The notes under the pieces: model-generated | The model's database searches: none | What the model saw: the letters and a program-made list of their open reading frames with translations, nothing else | What the model was told of the DNA's origin: nothing | Origin: JANQEU01 sp965228045 | GTDB lineage: Bacteria; Bacteroidota; Bacteroidia; Cytophagales; Cyclobacteriaceae | DNA: 64,000 nt | Reading direction: 5' to 3' | Assembly (NCBI GenBank): GCA_965228045.1 | Contig: OZ245789.1 | Span: 4,154,001-4,218,000, forward strand | Position numbers and translations under genes: made by a program | Shown here: in pieces, positions 25,622 to 40,000 of the stretch | Layout: every line of letters begins with the position of its first letter | Position numbering within the stretch: position 1 is the first letter of the stretch

Positions 25622-26951
25622 ATTTTGTTTTACCTGGAACAGGTACAGGATAGTCCCCATTTTCGTCCGGCTTAATAGGCGGCTCATCATTGAAACTATT
25701 CAGATCCTTAGTTAACTCCAGGTCAGTAGCCATTGCCTCATCCCATGAGATCTGTTGACCAGAATATGTAGCCATCCGTCCCAAAATAGCTGTCATGGTG
25801 CTGTCAGCACCTTGCTGTACGTCATCAAATTTGTACTCACCAGCTTTTATGGCTGCGAACAGTACATTATGCTCGTATTGATAAGGATCAATGTCGTTCT
25901 GGCCGTCATGTTCATAAATCGTCGTTCCCTTGGCAGACTTAATCATGCCATAATTACCACCATGAACACGGATATTGCCTTTCGTTCCCTGAAAAACTTC
26001 CTCGACCCTGTTCAGACAGCCGGGTTGGTGCCTGCATTGACTAGCGATTACCTGACCATCAGGATAAACAAACTCCACAAAATGATGGTCAAAAATATGT
26101 CCATGGTCTTTTCCTTTTCGCACTTCACGACCTCCCATACCCTGGGCCGAGACTGGTGTAGCTCCTATAAACCAGTTTGCAACGTCAATATTATGAATGT
26201 GCTGCTCCAGAATGTGATCCCCACAAATCCATGTGAAGTAGTACCAGTTTCTCATCTGATACTCCAGCTCTGTCTGCTGATACTGCCTGGGTCTCACCCA
26301 TACTCCTGCACTGTTCCAGTAAACCTGTCCGGAAATGATATCCCCAATCTCGCCTTTACGAAGTCTTTTCTCGACCTCCATGTAGCTTTTCTGATAGTGC
26401 CTCTGCAGACCCACGATTACATTCAGCTTCTTCTCGCGCGCGATTTTTGCTGATTCCAATATCTGTTTCACACCGACCACGTCAGTTGCAAGCGGCTTTT
26501 CCATGAAAACATGCTTCCCTTGTTTGACGGCGTAATCGAAATGCAGAGGTCTGAAACCAGGGGGTGTGGTTAAGATCACAACATCGGCCATATCGATGGC
26601 TTTTTTATATCCATCAAAACCAACAAATTTTGTAGCATCATTCACCTTGACCTGTCCGGTCTTTTCAAATTTGGCAGACAATCCTTTAAAACTACTTTCC
26701 AACCTATCAGCAAAGACATCCGCCATGGCCACTAACCTCGTATCTGAGTCGGCCTGTAATGCCTGGTTTGCAGCTCCCGTTCCTCTACCACCGCAACCTA
26801 CCAAGGCTACCTTGATCTCTCCAGCGGCTGCCACATAGGCACTTGCGGACACCGGAAGTGAGCTCAATACGGCTCCGGCACCGGCTATTCTGGCAGAGTT
26901 GTTGATAAAATCTCTTCTTGCTTTTTCTTTTTTGGTTAATTGTCGTTCCAT
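25611..26951 (-). CDS. Tat-exported Gfo/Idh/MocA oxidoreductase
   Basis: A protein of 446 residues with a twin-arginine signal (KARRDFINNSARIAG, followed by a hydrophobic stretch). A Rossmann fold (VALVGCGGRGTGAA) and the signature EKPLATD near residue 145 follow. The C-terminal half is the usual sheet domain. Tat export implies the nicotinamide cofactor is bound before export, as in glucose–fructose oxidoreductase and exported Bacteroidota glycosidase-type members. It probably acts on a sugar in the periplasm. ATG 26951 starts 1 bp after the preceding stop; an ATG at 26963 is also possible and would overlap it by 11 bp. Co-transcribed with the FGE-fold gene. Confidence 0.88.
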   Translation of the reverse strand: MERQLTKKEKARRDFINNSARIAGAGAVLSSLPVSASAYVAAAGEIKVALVGCGGRGTGAANQALQADSDTRLVAMADVFADRLESSFKGLSAKFEKTGQVKVNDATKFVGFDGYKKAIDMADVVILTTPPGFRPLHFDYAVKQGKHVFMEKPLATDVVGVKQILESAKIAREKKLNVIVGLQRHYQKSYMEVEKRLRKGEIGDIISGQVYWNSAGVWVRPRQYQQTELEYQMRNWYYFTWICGDHILEQHIHNIDVANWFIGATPVSAQGMGGREVRKGKDHGHIFDHHFVEFVYPDGQVIASQCRHQPGCLNRVEEVFQGTKGNIRVHGGNYGMIKSAKGTTIYEHDGQNDIDPYQYEHNVLFAAIKAGEYKFDDVQQGADSTMTAILGRMATYSGQQISWDEAMATDLELTKDLNSFNDEPPIKPDENGDYPVPVPGKTKFTA

Positions 26952-26952
26952 G

Positions 26953-27906
26953 TTAATATTCATTTATTGGCTTACCCCATAATTTCTCCATCACCTCTTT
27001 CGAAGGTACTGACTTTGGTCTTACGATCCTAAAACCCACATGTGTGGCATCTGTCATCCACCATAAGCTCTTTGGGAACTGAGGGTCTCGCCTTTTCCAT
27101 CTTTTATCGGAAAATGATCTCGAGGCACATCTTAGCTCATCAGGCTGTTGATTCCAGGAACCGCCTTTGACAACCGTGGGATAAAGTGCATCCTCATCAT
27201 AATAGTAAGGATTTTTAACTCCATCCTCCCACTTATCGAAAATATCCTCATCGTAAGTATCTATTACCCATTCGGCTACATTTCCATGCATATCGTACAG
27301 ACCATAAGCGTTCGGTTCCTTTAGATTTCCTTTATGGAATGTGCCCCCGCTATTGCCTTTATGCCAGGCATAGAATCCAATTTCATCCTCATTATCTCCA
27401 AAAGAAAACGGTGTGTTTTCTCCAGCCTGACAGGCATATTCCCATTCTGCTTCTGTTGGCAACCTATAATAATTTCCGGTTTTGGCGGTGAGCCACTTGC
27501 AAAAAGTAGTAGCTGCATATTGGGTTATATTGACCAGCGGATGGCCTGGTCTATTGAAATTGACATAGGGCATTGTGGCCGCCGACACACCATCTACTTC
27601 TACCTCAAGATCACCGCCAGCCGTTCCCTGATCATCTATTTCCCGATAAAGAAAAAGCTCAAACTGGTCCCATGTGATCTCCACAGAGCTCATCCAGAAA
27701 TCATCAACCAACACACTGGTTTCAGGACCTTCATTTTCGTTCCTGCTATCCGGACTTCCCATGTTGAATGCTCCTCCCGTAATAGGCACCATTTCTATGG
27801 ACTGATCGGATCCCGGGATGTCCTGGTCGTACTTTTCAAATGTACCCTGGGCAAAAGCAACTGAGAATAATATTGAGAAGAATAAAAACAAAAAATATCT
27901 GATCAT
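26953..27906 (-). CDS. Secreted formylglycine-generating-enzyme fold (SUMF1) protein
   Basis: A 317-residue exported protein (signal peptide MIRYFLFLFFSILFSVAFAQ) with an FGE-sulfatase domain. It shows MVPITGGAFNMGS at residue ~40, LPTEAEWEYA in the middle and VVKGGSWNQQPDELRCASR near 265. The two active-site cysteines of true formylglycine-generating enzymes, expected between GGS and the following Arg, are absent. Sulfatase activation is therefore unlikely; binding or structural roles, as in gliding-motility GldJ/GldK-type relatives, are more plausible. It is directly upstream of and coupled to the Gfo/Idh/MocA oxidoreductase gene. Confidence 0.82.
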   Translation of the reverse strand: MIRYFLFLFFSILFSVAFAQGTFEKYDQDIPGSDQSIEMVPITGGAFNMGSPDSRNENEGPETSVLVDDFWMSSVEITWDQFELFLYREIDDQGTAGGDLEVEVDGVSAATMPYVNFNRPGHPLVNITQYAATTFCKWLTAKTGNYYRLPTEAEWEYACQAGENTPFSFGDNEDEIGFYAWHKGNSGGTFHKGNLKEPNAYGLYDMHGNVAEWVIDTYDEDIFDKWEDGVKNPYYYDEDALYPTVVKGGSWNQQPDELRCASRSFSDKRWKRRDPQFPKSLWWMTDATHVGFRIVRPKSVPSKEVMEKLWGKPINEY

Positions 27907-28025
27907 CCTATGTAAGATAAGTGGACTTATGGAGTCATAATCCAGGTTGTCCTATTAGATTGTCGTAAATGAAGTGCGTTATACTTATAAAACCTTCTCC
28001 AATTATACCAATGGCATGAAACGGA

Positions 28026-31000
28026 CTAATTCGTAGCTGAGGTAAGCAATAATTTGAAATTCCTGGTTTTGTCCACAAACTGTACGACCATGCTGTAAAC
28101 ACCTGGCTTCATACCTGGAGGTAATTGAATTTGATGTACGGATTGTGTATTTGTAAGTGTTTGTAACAGTTGCAACTTTCCGGAAATATCCACAATGGTC
28201 ACAGTAAATACTTCTTCAAATTCAAGTCCGTTTGTTGACAGATTTATGGTGTTGCCATCAACAGGATTAGGAAACAGACTGACATTAAACTCAAGTTCGT
28301 CTCTCTGTATTTGAATCAGAATCGTTTCGGAATATTCGAAATTTCCATCAAAATCTACTTGTCTCAACCGGTAATAACTGTTGATCCCGAATGGCTGATC
28401 ATCTGTGAATTGATAGTCATGTGGCTCGGATGTGGAGCCGTGACCATCAACAGACCCTACCTCTTCAAAATCCTCTCCATTTACTGATCGCTCCACATAA
28501 AAGCGATCATTATTAATTTCAATCGCGGTTTGCCAGTATAGGTCAACCTTCTCCGCAAAAAACCTGCCCTCAAAATAGACCATCTCTATCGGCAACGGGT
28601 CTTCAGGAGCTATGCCCAATGCAAACTGCTGGGTGCTGAAAGATATGGCGTCCTCGGAGGTGACAGTTCCTGAGGCAGCGGTACCATTGACAATGCCTCC
28701 TCTATTTTCCCATCTGTTATCAGTAGTACCATCCCACCACACCACTCTGGTACTGGCATCATCGGGAAGGTTACTGTGACCTCCGTAGGTTAGTCGAATA
28801 CGGGCAGTGTTAGAGCCAGCACTGGTGACTTCCCATCGATCCGTGTTCCTCACTGCCAGAAGTGCATTTTTACCTGATCCCGGATCATCTGGATCAAAGG
28901 TGTTGTTGTTATAAACACCCGTTGAGGTAAAGTACTCTGCGGTCCACGTATCGCTCCCGGTCCCCACATCAATAATCGAAAGTGGTGCATATCTATTACT
29001 ACGACCAATAGGGAAGATGTAGGTAGAAGATGCAGCCACCGATACCTTAGTGAGCGGTCCGCGGAAATAGCTTGCCGTAGATGCTCCGGTATAACTGCCG
29101 GTACTACTTATGGTCCATGTCTCAGCACCTGTCGTATTGATATAGCCATCGGTCATGGTCAGCACTCCATCAACGCGTACATCTCCGGAATTCACGGTGA
29201 TTCCTGTTGAACTTGAATTGTTGATGGTCAGGTTATCAAAGGAGCCCGTTCCTGTAAAATTACCATCCAGTATCTGCTCTGTCGTACCATCCAGTACCAC
29301 ATTTGAACCATTCCAGTTAAGTGTACCACCTGAGAAGTTGAGATCGTCGGTGATTGAAATACTCGTGCCGGTGGATCCTGTAAAAGAACCTCCTCCAATC
29401 AATAGATCACCGGTAATGTCCAGCGCAGAGCTTGATGTCAATGTCAAGGTGCCGGATCCAAGTTGCAAGTTATCGGTAGCCGCATTGCCAATAATAAATG
29501 TCTGACCAGTATTGAAATTGACAGTTGGTCCGGTAATTAGAAGGGTATCACAAACGGTCAGGGCATTGTTTGGTAATATTCTTGTACCAGTTCCATCAAA
29601 TGTTACTTTTCTGACCTGTGATATTCCCGACAATACGTTATAGCCTCCTGTCCCTGTATAAACCAGAGCTCCCCCCGAGCATGTGAAGAAATCATTGTAC
29701 TCCCCGGTAGGAAGCAGCTCATTGTTCTCAAGAATGATCGTACCGGATCCGCTAACTATTCCCAGTCTCACTCCCGTTATTCCGGAAGGCACCTTAATTA
29801 CACCGCCAGAGTTGATCACGGTCGCATAAAGCCGTATATTGGACACATTGAGGTTTACCGTGTCTCCGGATGATACAGTAATCCGGGCGCCCAGTGGCCC
29901 GACTCCATTGGTGACAACCGGACTACTTCCCTGAGGATCCCAGTTTCCGGTTATGGTATAGTCACCGGTACCTCCGATGATACTGATGTACTCAGCTATT
30001 TCATCCGGAATTGCCCCTTCTATATCATTGTCTAATCCGTTTGAGCTACCCACACCTGCAGTATAGTCTCCTGTAATTTCTGCGGACGTGGCGTTGCTTA
30101 ATGGAAACTGAAATACAAGGGTGTCTCCTCTAAATGCCGTAGGATCAAGTTTGTCCCAAGTCACTCCATTTGAAAGTAACCTTGCCGGAATATAGTGGGA
30201 GGTATCATAGTCAGTAGAGAGTGCAAAAGCATCGTCCTCATCGTATGTAAAGGTGATTTCACCAGTAGCATTGGTGATATCTTCCGCCACTACTATCCAA
30301 TGGTATTGCAGAACATTGTCTACGTCAGTTAATTGAAATCCATCAGGTTCTGTGTCGTTAATGATGGTTGGATGTCTCTCATTGGCTGGGCGGATGCGAA
30401 TGGCTCCCTGAGTAGTCCCTGCATCGAAATCAAATTGCACAGGCGTATATTTTGATTCTCCGATAGGAAATAAAATCGAGGTATCACTTGCTACTGTATG
30501 AAACTCCTGTTTCAATCCATTATCCGTAAATGAACTATTGGTCTGTACCATGTTATTTGACCCGAAAGGAGTCAACTCTGTCAATGTGGCTCCCCGGGCA
30601 AGCGTTACCAAACTGCCTCCTATGTTGAACACACCGCCATCCAGTTGTAGGTTTTGGGTAATGTTGAAGTCATACCCATTACCATCCGGTATTTCAATTC
30701 CGGCTGTATTCTCAATCGTGATTGTCCCGATGTCAATGGAATTGTTACTAAGACCATATAATTCCTGGCTTGTGGTCCCATTGAATATCAGGCCATTTCC
30801 TCCGCTGTTTGACAAGGTACTTTGAATGTAAGCATCGTTTTGGAGGCTGATGGAGTTGGTGCTGATATTAAGTGTCCCGGAAGTGAGGTACAGGTCGTTC
30901 AAAAGAGACAGGTCAACGGAAGACGTGGTAGTGCCGGAGCCATTTTTTCTCAGGTCATAAATAACCCATGTACCACTACCACTCAGCGACTGGGAGCCGG

Positions 31001-34000
31001 TGTTGGCTAAAATTGTCTCGGCTGAGCTATTGGTATAACTTCCATTGTTGGTAATGTCTCCGGTAATGGTCACATCAAATCCATTGGCCCTAAAAGCCTG
31101 ATTGGCATTGATGATCAGATTATCTACTACAAGTGGAAGGGTGTAAAGATTTACATCCGGCAGGTCAATGGAGTTGGCAATTGTCAGGTTCTCAAGAGGG
31201 ATTGTCGTTTTGACGTTGAAAAAATTGGAACCATAATTGGATCCAAGGTTTTCGAATATTGAAATTGTAGATCCGGTAAGATCGTAGGTTTCAGGGTCCA
31301 GCTCAAGTGATTCATTGGCATCTCCGGTCACACCTCTTACAATATTAAAACTGCCTCCGGTCAATGTAAACTCACTTCCATTGTTAAGCACTTCGAATGC
31401 CGCCCGGGAATTCGTACCTGCACCATCCACTGCTATATCAACATCACCTCCTGTTTGCCTGTATTTGAGGATACCTGTGGTAGAAGTGGTGGTCCTGCGA
31501 ACCTGCCCGCCAACTTGTAAGGTGCCTGAAGAAATATCCATCAGAGCTGATCCCGTACTGGAGTACACTACGTCCGTATTATTCAGGGTGGCGGTTCCTC
31601 CGTCAATTCTCAACAAGCCATCGAGAATAATGGAAGCATCCGTGGATGTCACGGTCCCTGATGTCACTTGCAGTCCTGCAGAGGCAGGGATCGTAAAGTC
31701 AGAGTTGTCCGCCAGCTCAATGTTTATCGAAGCATTGTCCAGAATGAGTTTCCCATTTTGCAACTCCACGGCTTGTGGAATGGAGGTGGTAACCCCTGCG
31801 AGATTAAAGTCAGTATCTATTGTAATCGTGCTGGTAGTATCGGTTCCTTTGTTAACGATCAGTCTGTAAAGCTCAGGTGTGGGAACACTGTTGTTTGAAA
31901 GGGTATGCTCCCCGGAACCGGAAAACTCTAATTCCACCTGGGTCCCTGACACGGAAGTCAGGTTAAACTCTGTACCCTGATTCAGATCGATGTCTCCGTT
32001 TACGATCAGCCGATGCACATCTGATCCTGAATTGACAACCGTGATGCTATTGTCCGCATCGTTGCTGAAGAATATAGATCCACATTCAAAAGTCAGGTTG
32101 GATCCGGCATTTCTAAAAGAAATATTGCCAGAGGAATTTGAACCAATTTGAACCAAACTATCAATGGTATAATTGGTGGTTACCCGTAGTTCCGTGTCAC
32201 TGTCGATCACAACTCCATGGGCTGTTACATCCTGTGTAAAGGACAAGGACCCATCCGCTCCAAACGTCCGAAAAATAGGATATTCAAATCTGTCAGATAT
32301 GGAGACATTGGCAGCGCTCTGGAACCAGAAGAACCATCCATTATCGGAATAATCCAGAAAGTCCCCGAAGTCACCAACAATTGTGGCCGTTTGGGCGGCG
32401 TTTCCAATATCCTGTACCATCTCTCCTGTTCCGCTGACGGTCCCCACGGTAAGCGTCGAGCCTCTTCTGACCCTCAAGCGGGACATATCCGTCACGTTCA
32501 GGGCTGTGCCACCTGCCTGAGAATTGAACACCAGCGCCGCAATTGTAATGTCAACGTTATTGGTACCAGTGACCTGAATTCTTCCGGTACCTCCTCCACT
32601 TCGCGTACTTCCGATTATGGCAACATCACCCGCTTGTGGATAGTTACCTGTGTTAGTCGGATCAGTATGGCTTACGGTCGACCAATTTCCGGAAGTCTCA
32701 AAATTTACCCAGTTGCCATCAGGCGCATAACTGTAATAAATCTCCACATTTCCGGTAAACCTTCCTGGTACTCCGGCGGAATAATTCGCGTTTTCCAGCG
32801 TAAAACCCCCGCCTCCATCATTATCAAAGGTGATCACATTGGACCCGGTATTGATGTTTGACTGCATCTCGGCAGACCGGGTAAAAGGAATTTCATCGAG
32901 TACTTTTCCAGGCACATAATTTCCTTCATCCATGGCATCGTCATCGGAATCCGAATAAGTGAATGCATACTCAGCGGTAGGAAGACTTGAAAATCCACTA
33001 TGATTTACCCGCCAGTAATAAGAGAGTATATTTCCCCCGCCCAGGTTCGTTGTCTGGAGTTCAGTATTCGCCAGACTGATTACCACATAACCATCATCGG
33101 CCAGTGTCACATTGCTGAGGTCCAGGCTTACCGGAGTGTAACCGGACACTGCCGTGTCAATTCCAATTGGGTACGTCAACGGGTCCGGATCGGTAGTGCT
33201 GGCGTCCACAAAATATTCCAATCCCCCGTCAGAGGCATTGCCAGAAGTCTGAATCATGACCGAATTACTGAATGTGGAATTGGTTTGAACCTGCTTTAAA
33301 GCCGTAAGTTTCGACTCATTTATATAGAAAATGCCATTATCGAGGGTAAGTGTATCAACAACCAGGTCACCCTGAAGGTACAATCCATTCGCGCTATCAA
33401 CCTCGATATCGTAGATCATTCCTCCGTCTGAATAGATAGTTTGGGCTGAAGAACCAACTATAAACAATCGTCCGGTGCTGGAGGATTTACCCAGAGTATC
33501 ACCAAGATTTATATCTCCCGTAGTCTTTATATGGTGTGTACGTGGGTTCAGATTTCCATTTTCTATGCTCAGATAATGATTGACCTGAATGGCCGTGTCC
33601 TGTCCATTTGTAATGATGACATCTACTACACCCAGGTTCTTATTGATTTGGAGACTATCCAATGTGAGTTTTTCACTGATCTGGAGATCAAGATTTGAAG
33701 AACCCGCCCCCTCAAAAGTTACCGTCATGTTGGTGAAATCGGCAGAAGAACCATCTTCCATGATCAGACTTCCCGTAATGTTCAGGTCATTTCCTGATGG
33801 ATTGAGTACAGTTCCATTTCCATCTCCGTTGTCAAGTGTAAAGTCGTTGAGGATTGTGATCGGCAGATCGGGAATGACCTCATCATCACCATTAGGACCT
33901 GATGATCCTCCGCTGAATAGAAAATCACCACCTGTCGGACTGGACTTGGAAAGCGTCAAATTGTAAAAAGGTGCCCGGCTTGAGATCCGTACTTCGTTAT

Positions 34001-37000
34001 CAGTATCAGAATCAATATTTATGGTACCACCCGTTACATTGATGTTTTCCGTATCACAATTGATAAACAATGCTCCTCCTGTGACAGGTGATCCTGCGGC
34101 GAGGTAATTCGATCCGCTGATGTTCAGCGTCCCTCCTGTCATCTGAAAAACGTTGCCTGAGTAGGTCAGATTGAATGGGTAATAATCATCCTGTACATTC
34201 CCTCCGGTTACGGTCACCACGCCTCCTGTCTGTATGTATCCGCCTTGATTTTGAACTCCCAAAACTGATGTGCGAATCTGTCGGGTAATGAGCGTACCCC
34301 CTACCACTGTCAACGTACCATCATCTCTGATCGTAATTCCGCTGGCAATATCTGCACTTACTGATCCTGAATTGATTTCCAAATCTCCATACACAACAAT
34401 GGCCGTCCCCGCATCCTTTTCTACCGAACCTCCATTGAGGATTATTCTCGATCCTGCTGATATGTTATAATTCCCACCATTGTTCAGAGTACCCAGGTTG
34501 ATGTTATTCCCGATCACTAGTGTCCCATAATACAATCCTATGGCGTTTAGATTTTGATCGGTGGCGGGATTTAACTGGGAAGTTTGTCCATGCCCGTAAT
34601 TCACCGGTCCCAGAAGCCGAAAATCGGCAGGATCATCAATACTTAAGGTTACCCTGTATGTTTTATCCACCCCTTTATCTATGACAATTCGATAAAAGTC
34701 TGTAGGTCCCTGCAGGTCTACAACCTGATCCTGGTCATCACTGACAAAATTGACATCGACCATTCCATTGGTAGCCTCATTGGATTGATCCTGAACGGAA
34801 CGATTGGTAAAACTCGCATCCCCCAGGTTAGTGAAATCACCATGAAGGTTAAACTCGTGCCTGGTATTAGACAGCCCCACCGAGAAACTGCCCTGAGATT
34901 CTATGAGAACATCTCCGAATACTTCGGCCAGGGTGGTGTCCTGACCACTGTTACTGTTGAATTTGAACTCCCCGGAGTTTATGGTCATATTTCCATAAAC
35001 ATAAATGGAGTCCAATAATACTATTTCGTCAGATGTAGCGGTCAAATCCACTAAAAGATCATTGTAACTTCGACGCTGATTCAGACTCAGACCTGAGCCA
35101 TAGTACTCCACTCTGCCTCCTTCCTGTGTGTCGTAAAACAGTGTGTCAACTCCTGTCGGATAATTATCCAGACCGGCAGCACCTGCCAGTCTCATCACAC
35201 CTGAGCCTTCAATATTATTGAACATATGGCCCGAAGTGGTCCCCACATCCAGGTTACCGATGATCTCAATTTTCTCTACACATATGCCACTGAAATCTAC
35301 AGTCATGGTGCGACCGGATTTGATCACCACAGTGTCATTTTCAGATGGAATTTCATTCAATGGATTCACATACAATGCGGAAATAGCACCATCCTGTGTC
35401 CAGTTGGCCGGGTCAGACCAATTTCCGGAAAGATAACTGTACCATACCCCACTGGCAGGCGCATCAGTGGTGAATGTAAAATACTGCCCATCAGAAAAAT
35501 CAAGGGGAACAGTCAGGAAAGCCCCATTATCGGTCAGTGATTTTTCAGAAACTCCACTTGAAAATGAGGGATCGTCCGACACCAGGATGGATGATATACC
35601 TGTGAATATTCCACTATTGGGCAGGGCCAGATAGATGATACCGGGATTATTGAGTTCGTGTACTTTCCAGATACGATCCAATCTGTTATTTGAACCCGTC
35701 CGGTAATCAGAATTAAAAGCATAATTTCCACCGTCATTGGTAATAACCAGGTATTGCTCATCGCCAAAGGAATTGGATCTGGACCCATTTTCAGTGGCAA
35801 AATCTTCACTCGTAGCAATGTAAACAGAGTCATATACTGATTTTGCAACCTGTTGGTCAAGCAAGGTTCTTGAATCATAAGCCAGCGCCGTTAATCCATT
35901 AAGATACCCTGCGCTACCGGAAGCATCCAGTACCACATTTCCCAGTGAAGAAACAACATCATGGTTTATCGGGAGTGCATACTTTACTGCCAGGTAGCTT
36001 TCCACCATCTCCCTTTGTGCATCCGACAAAGCGGAGTCATAGACAATAAATTCTGCAATAGAACCGGTAAATCCATTTCCGCCATCCACATTTTCCCCAA
36101 GTGCATAATCGTATGTGCCTGCCTGAACAGGATCCGGGGAAATCCCACCTTCAAAAATACTTCCATCCTTATATATATCTGCAGGACCAGAACCTTCCGG
36201 CTGAACCAGTGACAACATTTGCATGGTGTCTTTGGTGATATCCTGGCCAAAAGCCACATTTCCATAAGATCCATCGGTAAACGTCAATGGTGTGGAAGAA
36301 TCGTCCAGTTCGAAAATTACATTTCCACTTGCCGCTCCACTGGAATCCACAGCTATGATGAAAACAGTAAGACTATCCGATCCAAGCTCAACTGTACCCT
36401 GAACACGTGTGCCTGATGAGGAAAAGTTCGCAGCCGGATTAAAGTTTGTTACAGCGCTCTGGTAGATAGGGTCCGTGGCAGGAGTGGTAGCGTCATTTCC
36501 ATTTCCGCTTTGGTCTGACCATGCGCTGATGTCGCCACCGATCTCATTGATGCCAACATCCGCCCGTAGCCACAATTTCAGTCCGTCATAGTAACCACCC
36601 GGTGAAATGGAATATGCAAAAGTGAAATAATCTCCATCCTGAAAATCGTAATTGGCGTAATAATATCCACCGGACTGAATTAGTTCAACTTCCTCAGGAC
36701 TTGTCAGTGACGAATCAGACGAAACTAACATCACATTCAACTGGGAAGCCACACCGTCATTTAATGCCACAAAGACAGCCCCGGGATCATTGGTTTCATT
36801 GACCTTCCACTTTCGCCCAATACGATTGCCGGTAAATCCCCTATAGCTGGAATCTGATCCCACTGACCCCAGGTTACTGGAAATGAAGAAATACTGCTGA
36901 TCGGAGAATGCGGAGGTTCTGTCGGCATTCTCGGATTCGAAATCCTCTGCCATCGAAATTATAAGACTTCCGGACTGGTTTTGGGACACTTTTTGGTCTA

Positions 37001-40000
37001 ACCCAATGATGTCCTCTCTGGCAAGTGCTGCTATGTAATTCTCGAAACCGTCATTTATAGTTCCGTTATAATCAAAAAGCAATAAACCATCTGGTGTTGT
37101 GAAATCGTTTTGCAGACTGATTCCATACTTAATGGCTAAATAAGATTCAATTCCCTTCCGTTGAATACCATCTACCTCACCCTGAAATATTATGAACTCA
37201 GAAATCTGACCCTGGATATCATTGCCTCCCGTAGCATCATCTCCAATGACATAATGATAGGTGCCGGCTTCATTGTCCATGGTGGCTGTGACACCGTATG
37301 AAGTTTCAAAATCTGCTCCGTTTTGGAAAATGTCCACCGTGGTGCCTTCCGGGTGACTAACGGAATATATCACCCGCTCGTCATCGAGAAGTGGTGTGGA
37401 GAAGTCTGCACCCCCAGCGTAAAGACTTTCGAAAAGATACGTCCTGTTTGAACCAGCCGCACCTGATCCTGACAGATAAGTATCAAACCAGGAATTGTTG
37501 GTGCTGCCATTGTCCGTTTCAATCCCAACTATAAAAAAAGTAAATCCCCCTGTCGTTGTGACCGAGCCGGTAATTGGACGGACGTCACTGTTAAAAGTTA
37601 CTCCCGGGTTAAAATTGAAAACATTGCTTCCCCATGATACAGCTTCCTCAGTCAGCGTATTAAGATTTGCTTCGTTGTCAAATTCGCTGTCATCATTGTC
37701 GGCGTCATTGCCATAACTACTCAGATCCGACCAGTTGGTAACTACAGACCCATTTGTGGTCACCCCGGAATCTGCTTTAAGCCAAAGTAGCAGGTTGGTG
37801 TTTTCTGCCTGTAAACCCTGATCAATGGAAAAAGTGAAATAGTCTCCATCATTAAAGTCGTAGGACACTGAATTGTATCCGTTTGAAGTGCTGATTGCCA
37901 CACGCGTCACACCACTTGAAAAGGTAGGATCCGTACTCACCAATATAGAATCGAAAAGAAAGGTGTTGATCGGAAATCCAACGAAAACATTGCCAACCGT
38001 TCCGGTCTCGTTGACCTTCCAAACGCGATCGAGAAAACTGTTTTCCCCATCGGAGGATGTTGTCAAATCCGAGCCATTGCTGGATACGAAAAAGAAGGAA
38101 CCATCTTCCAGGTTTGTTGACCTGGAATCATTGGATGAGGTGTAATCCTCCTCCAAAGCTATGACCAAAGAGTCATTCTGATTTCGTGAGATTTTCTGAG
38201 CCAGACCTGAAACGAAATCAGACCCTATTGCAGCAATGTGAGTTTCATAACCATCATTTACCGCCGAGTTATCTACATCGAAAACCACAGTAGACGTACT
38301 GCTGACATAATCATGTGACAAGCTCACGCCGTATTTTATACCCAGGTACGATTCAATCTGTTCTATCTCACCTGCATCCAGATCATGGTCAAACACAATC
38401 AATTCGTTTAAACTTCCGCTGAAAGTATTTCCACCATCATCATCGTCACCCAGCGTGTAATTGTAGGTTCCTGCTGCACTATTTCCTGTAGTGGTGTAGG
38501 AAGTTTCAAAAACGCTTCCGTTCAGAAATAGATCCGCGGTGGTTCCTGCCGGATGATCTATGGTAAAAATAGACAATGAGTTTTTGGTAATGGTCGAGGT
38601 AAATGCAGCCCCGCCTGCATAGGAATTGTCATACAGGGGATGACTTTGACCACTGTTGAGTTCGAAGATTGCACCACCATTGGTGGACGAAGTATCTTCA
38701 AAAACGGCAAAGATTGACAGATTCGAATTTGTTGTGGTGATGGCACCTTCCAGCGAGGTAGGGTCAGAATTGAATGATAATCCCGGATTGAAATTGTAGG
38801 CATTGGAGACAAAATCAGAAAGGGCAGATGGATCTGTGGCATCGTTTCCATTCTGAGTTTGGTCGCGCCAGCTATCTACGCTATTACCGGATGTCTCTAC
38901 ACCATTATCCGATTTTAACCATAATACCAGGTCATCCGAAACACCTCCCGGTACACTTGCCGTGAATCCTAATGTGAAAAACTGGGTCCCATCTGCTGTA
39001 TTGGCATCAGAAACGTTGAATGATATTACGTCCCCATTCACGGTCGGAGTCAACCCGAGGTTAGTGAAGTCCCCGGATGATGCTGTTCGCTTGTACAATG
39101 TTGGTCCTGCTACATTTGACAAACCCATTTCACTAAGGTCGAAGGACATGATAATATCGACTCCCGGATTGGGCCCTCCGTTGGTCTTTTCCAGTTTCCA
39201 GATCCTTTCGATCCGAACCACATCTGCATCTGGCACATCAGCAAATGTCGTTTCCGTCAGTCCTCCATCGTGGCCGGCAAAAATCCATTCATCTTCATCG
39301 AACAGGGTACTTCCGGCACCTAAAGTACCTTCCAGATACAGACCACCACCTCCTCCGGAGGTGCTCAAATGGGAACTGGTACCTTCATTTCCTATGCCGA
39401 TAACATCTTCCCGATATTCCGTGCCATCGAAATTACCGGCATAGAAGTCATTTGAAGTGGTCAGACCATACCTGGCATTGAAATAATTTTGCAGGACAAT
39501 GAACTGAGCCTCATTGATAACATCTCCGAATACGATTATCTCAGCCATTTCCCCGTTATAGTCCTGTGACGCACCTGATGAACCTATTCTGACCGGTCCA
39601 TTTCCCGTGGACCCTTCGTAAGAGGGGTCAGCACTTGTGATTGACTCTACAAAGGAGTCCATGGAAAACATGTAAACGGAATCACCGATGGGATCTACCC
39701 CGAACCTCAAAACATGAAATGCACCATCTGTGAATCCGTTGTCCAGAGCGGTGCCTTCTGAGGATACCACCCCCCATGCAGGTGTCCCATCTCGATAAAA
39801 AACTTCTACATCATTCGGCTCACCTCCATCCACAGGGTTTCCATCATCCCCTCCCCGAGAGACAAATGTCAAAAATGATGAGGTGCTGTTGTTCCTTGGA
39901 AATTGTATGGCATACCCACTATTGCCTGCCGCCTGCTCGAACACAACGAAAATGTCACCTGCATTAGCAGGAGCCCCGGATGAATTACCCAGGATCGAGC

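Noticed and set aside
25755..26453. 232-codon plus-strand open frame
   Set aside because: Lies fully antisense to the Gfo/Idh/MocA gene, which has clear family motifs.
27334..27864. 176-codon plus-strand open frame
   Set aside because: Antisense to the FGE-fold gene; no supporting features.
32217..32861. 214-codon plus-strand open frame inside the giant gene
   Set aside because: Shadow of the repetitive Thr/Gly/Asn-rich giant surface protein gene; its translation is low-complexity and matches nothing.
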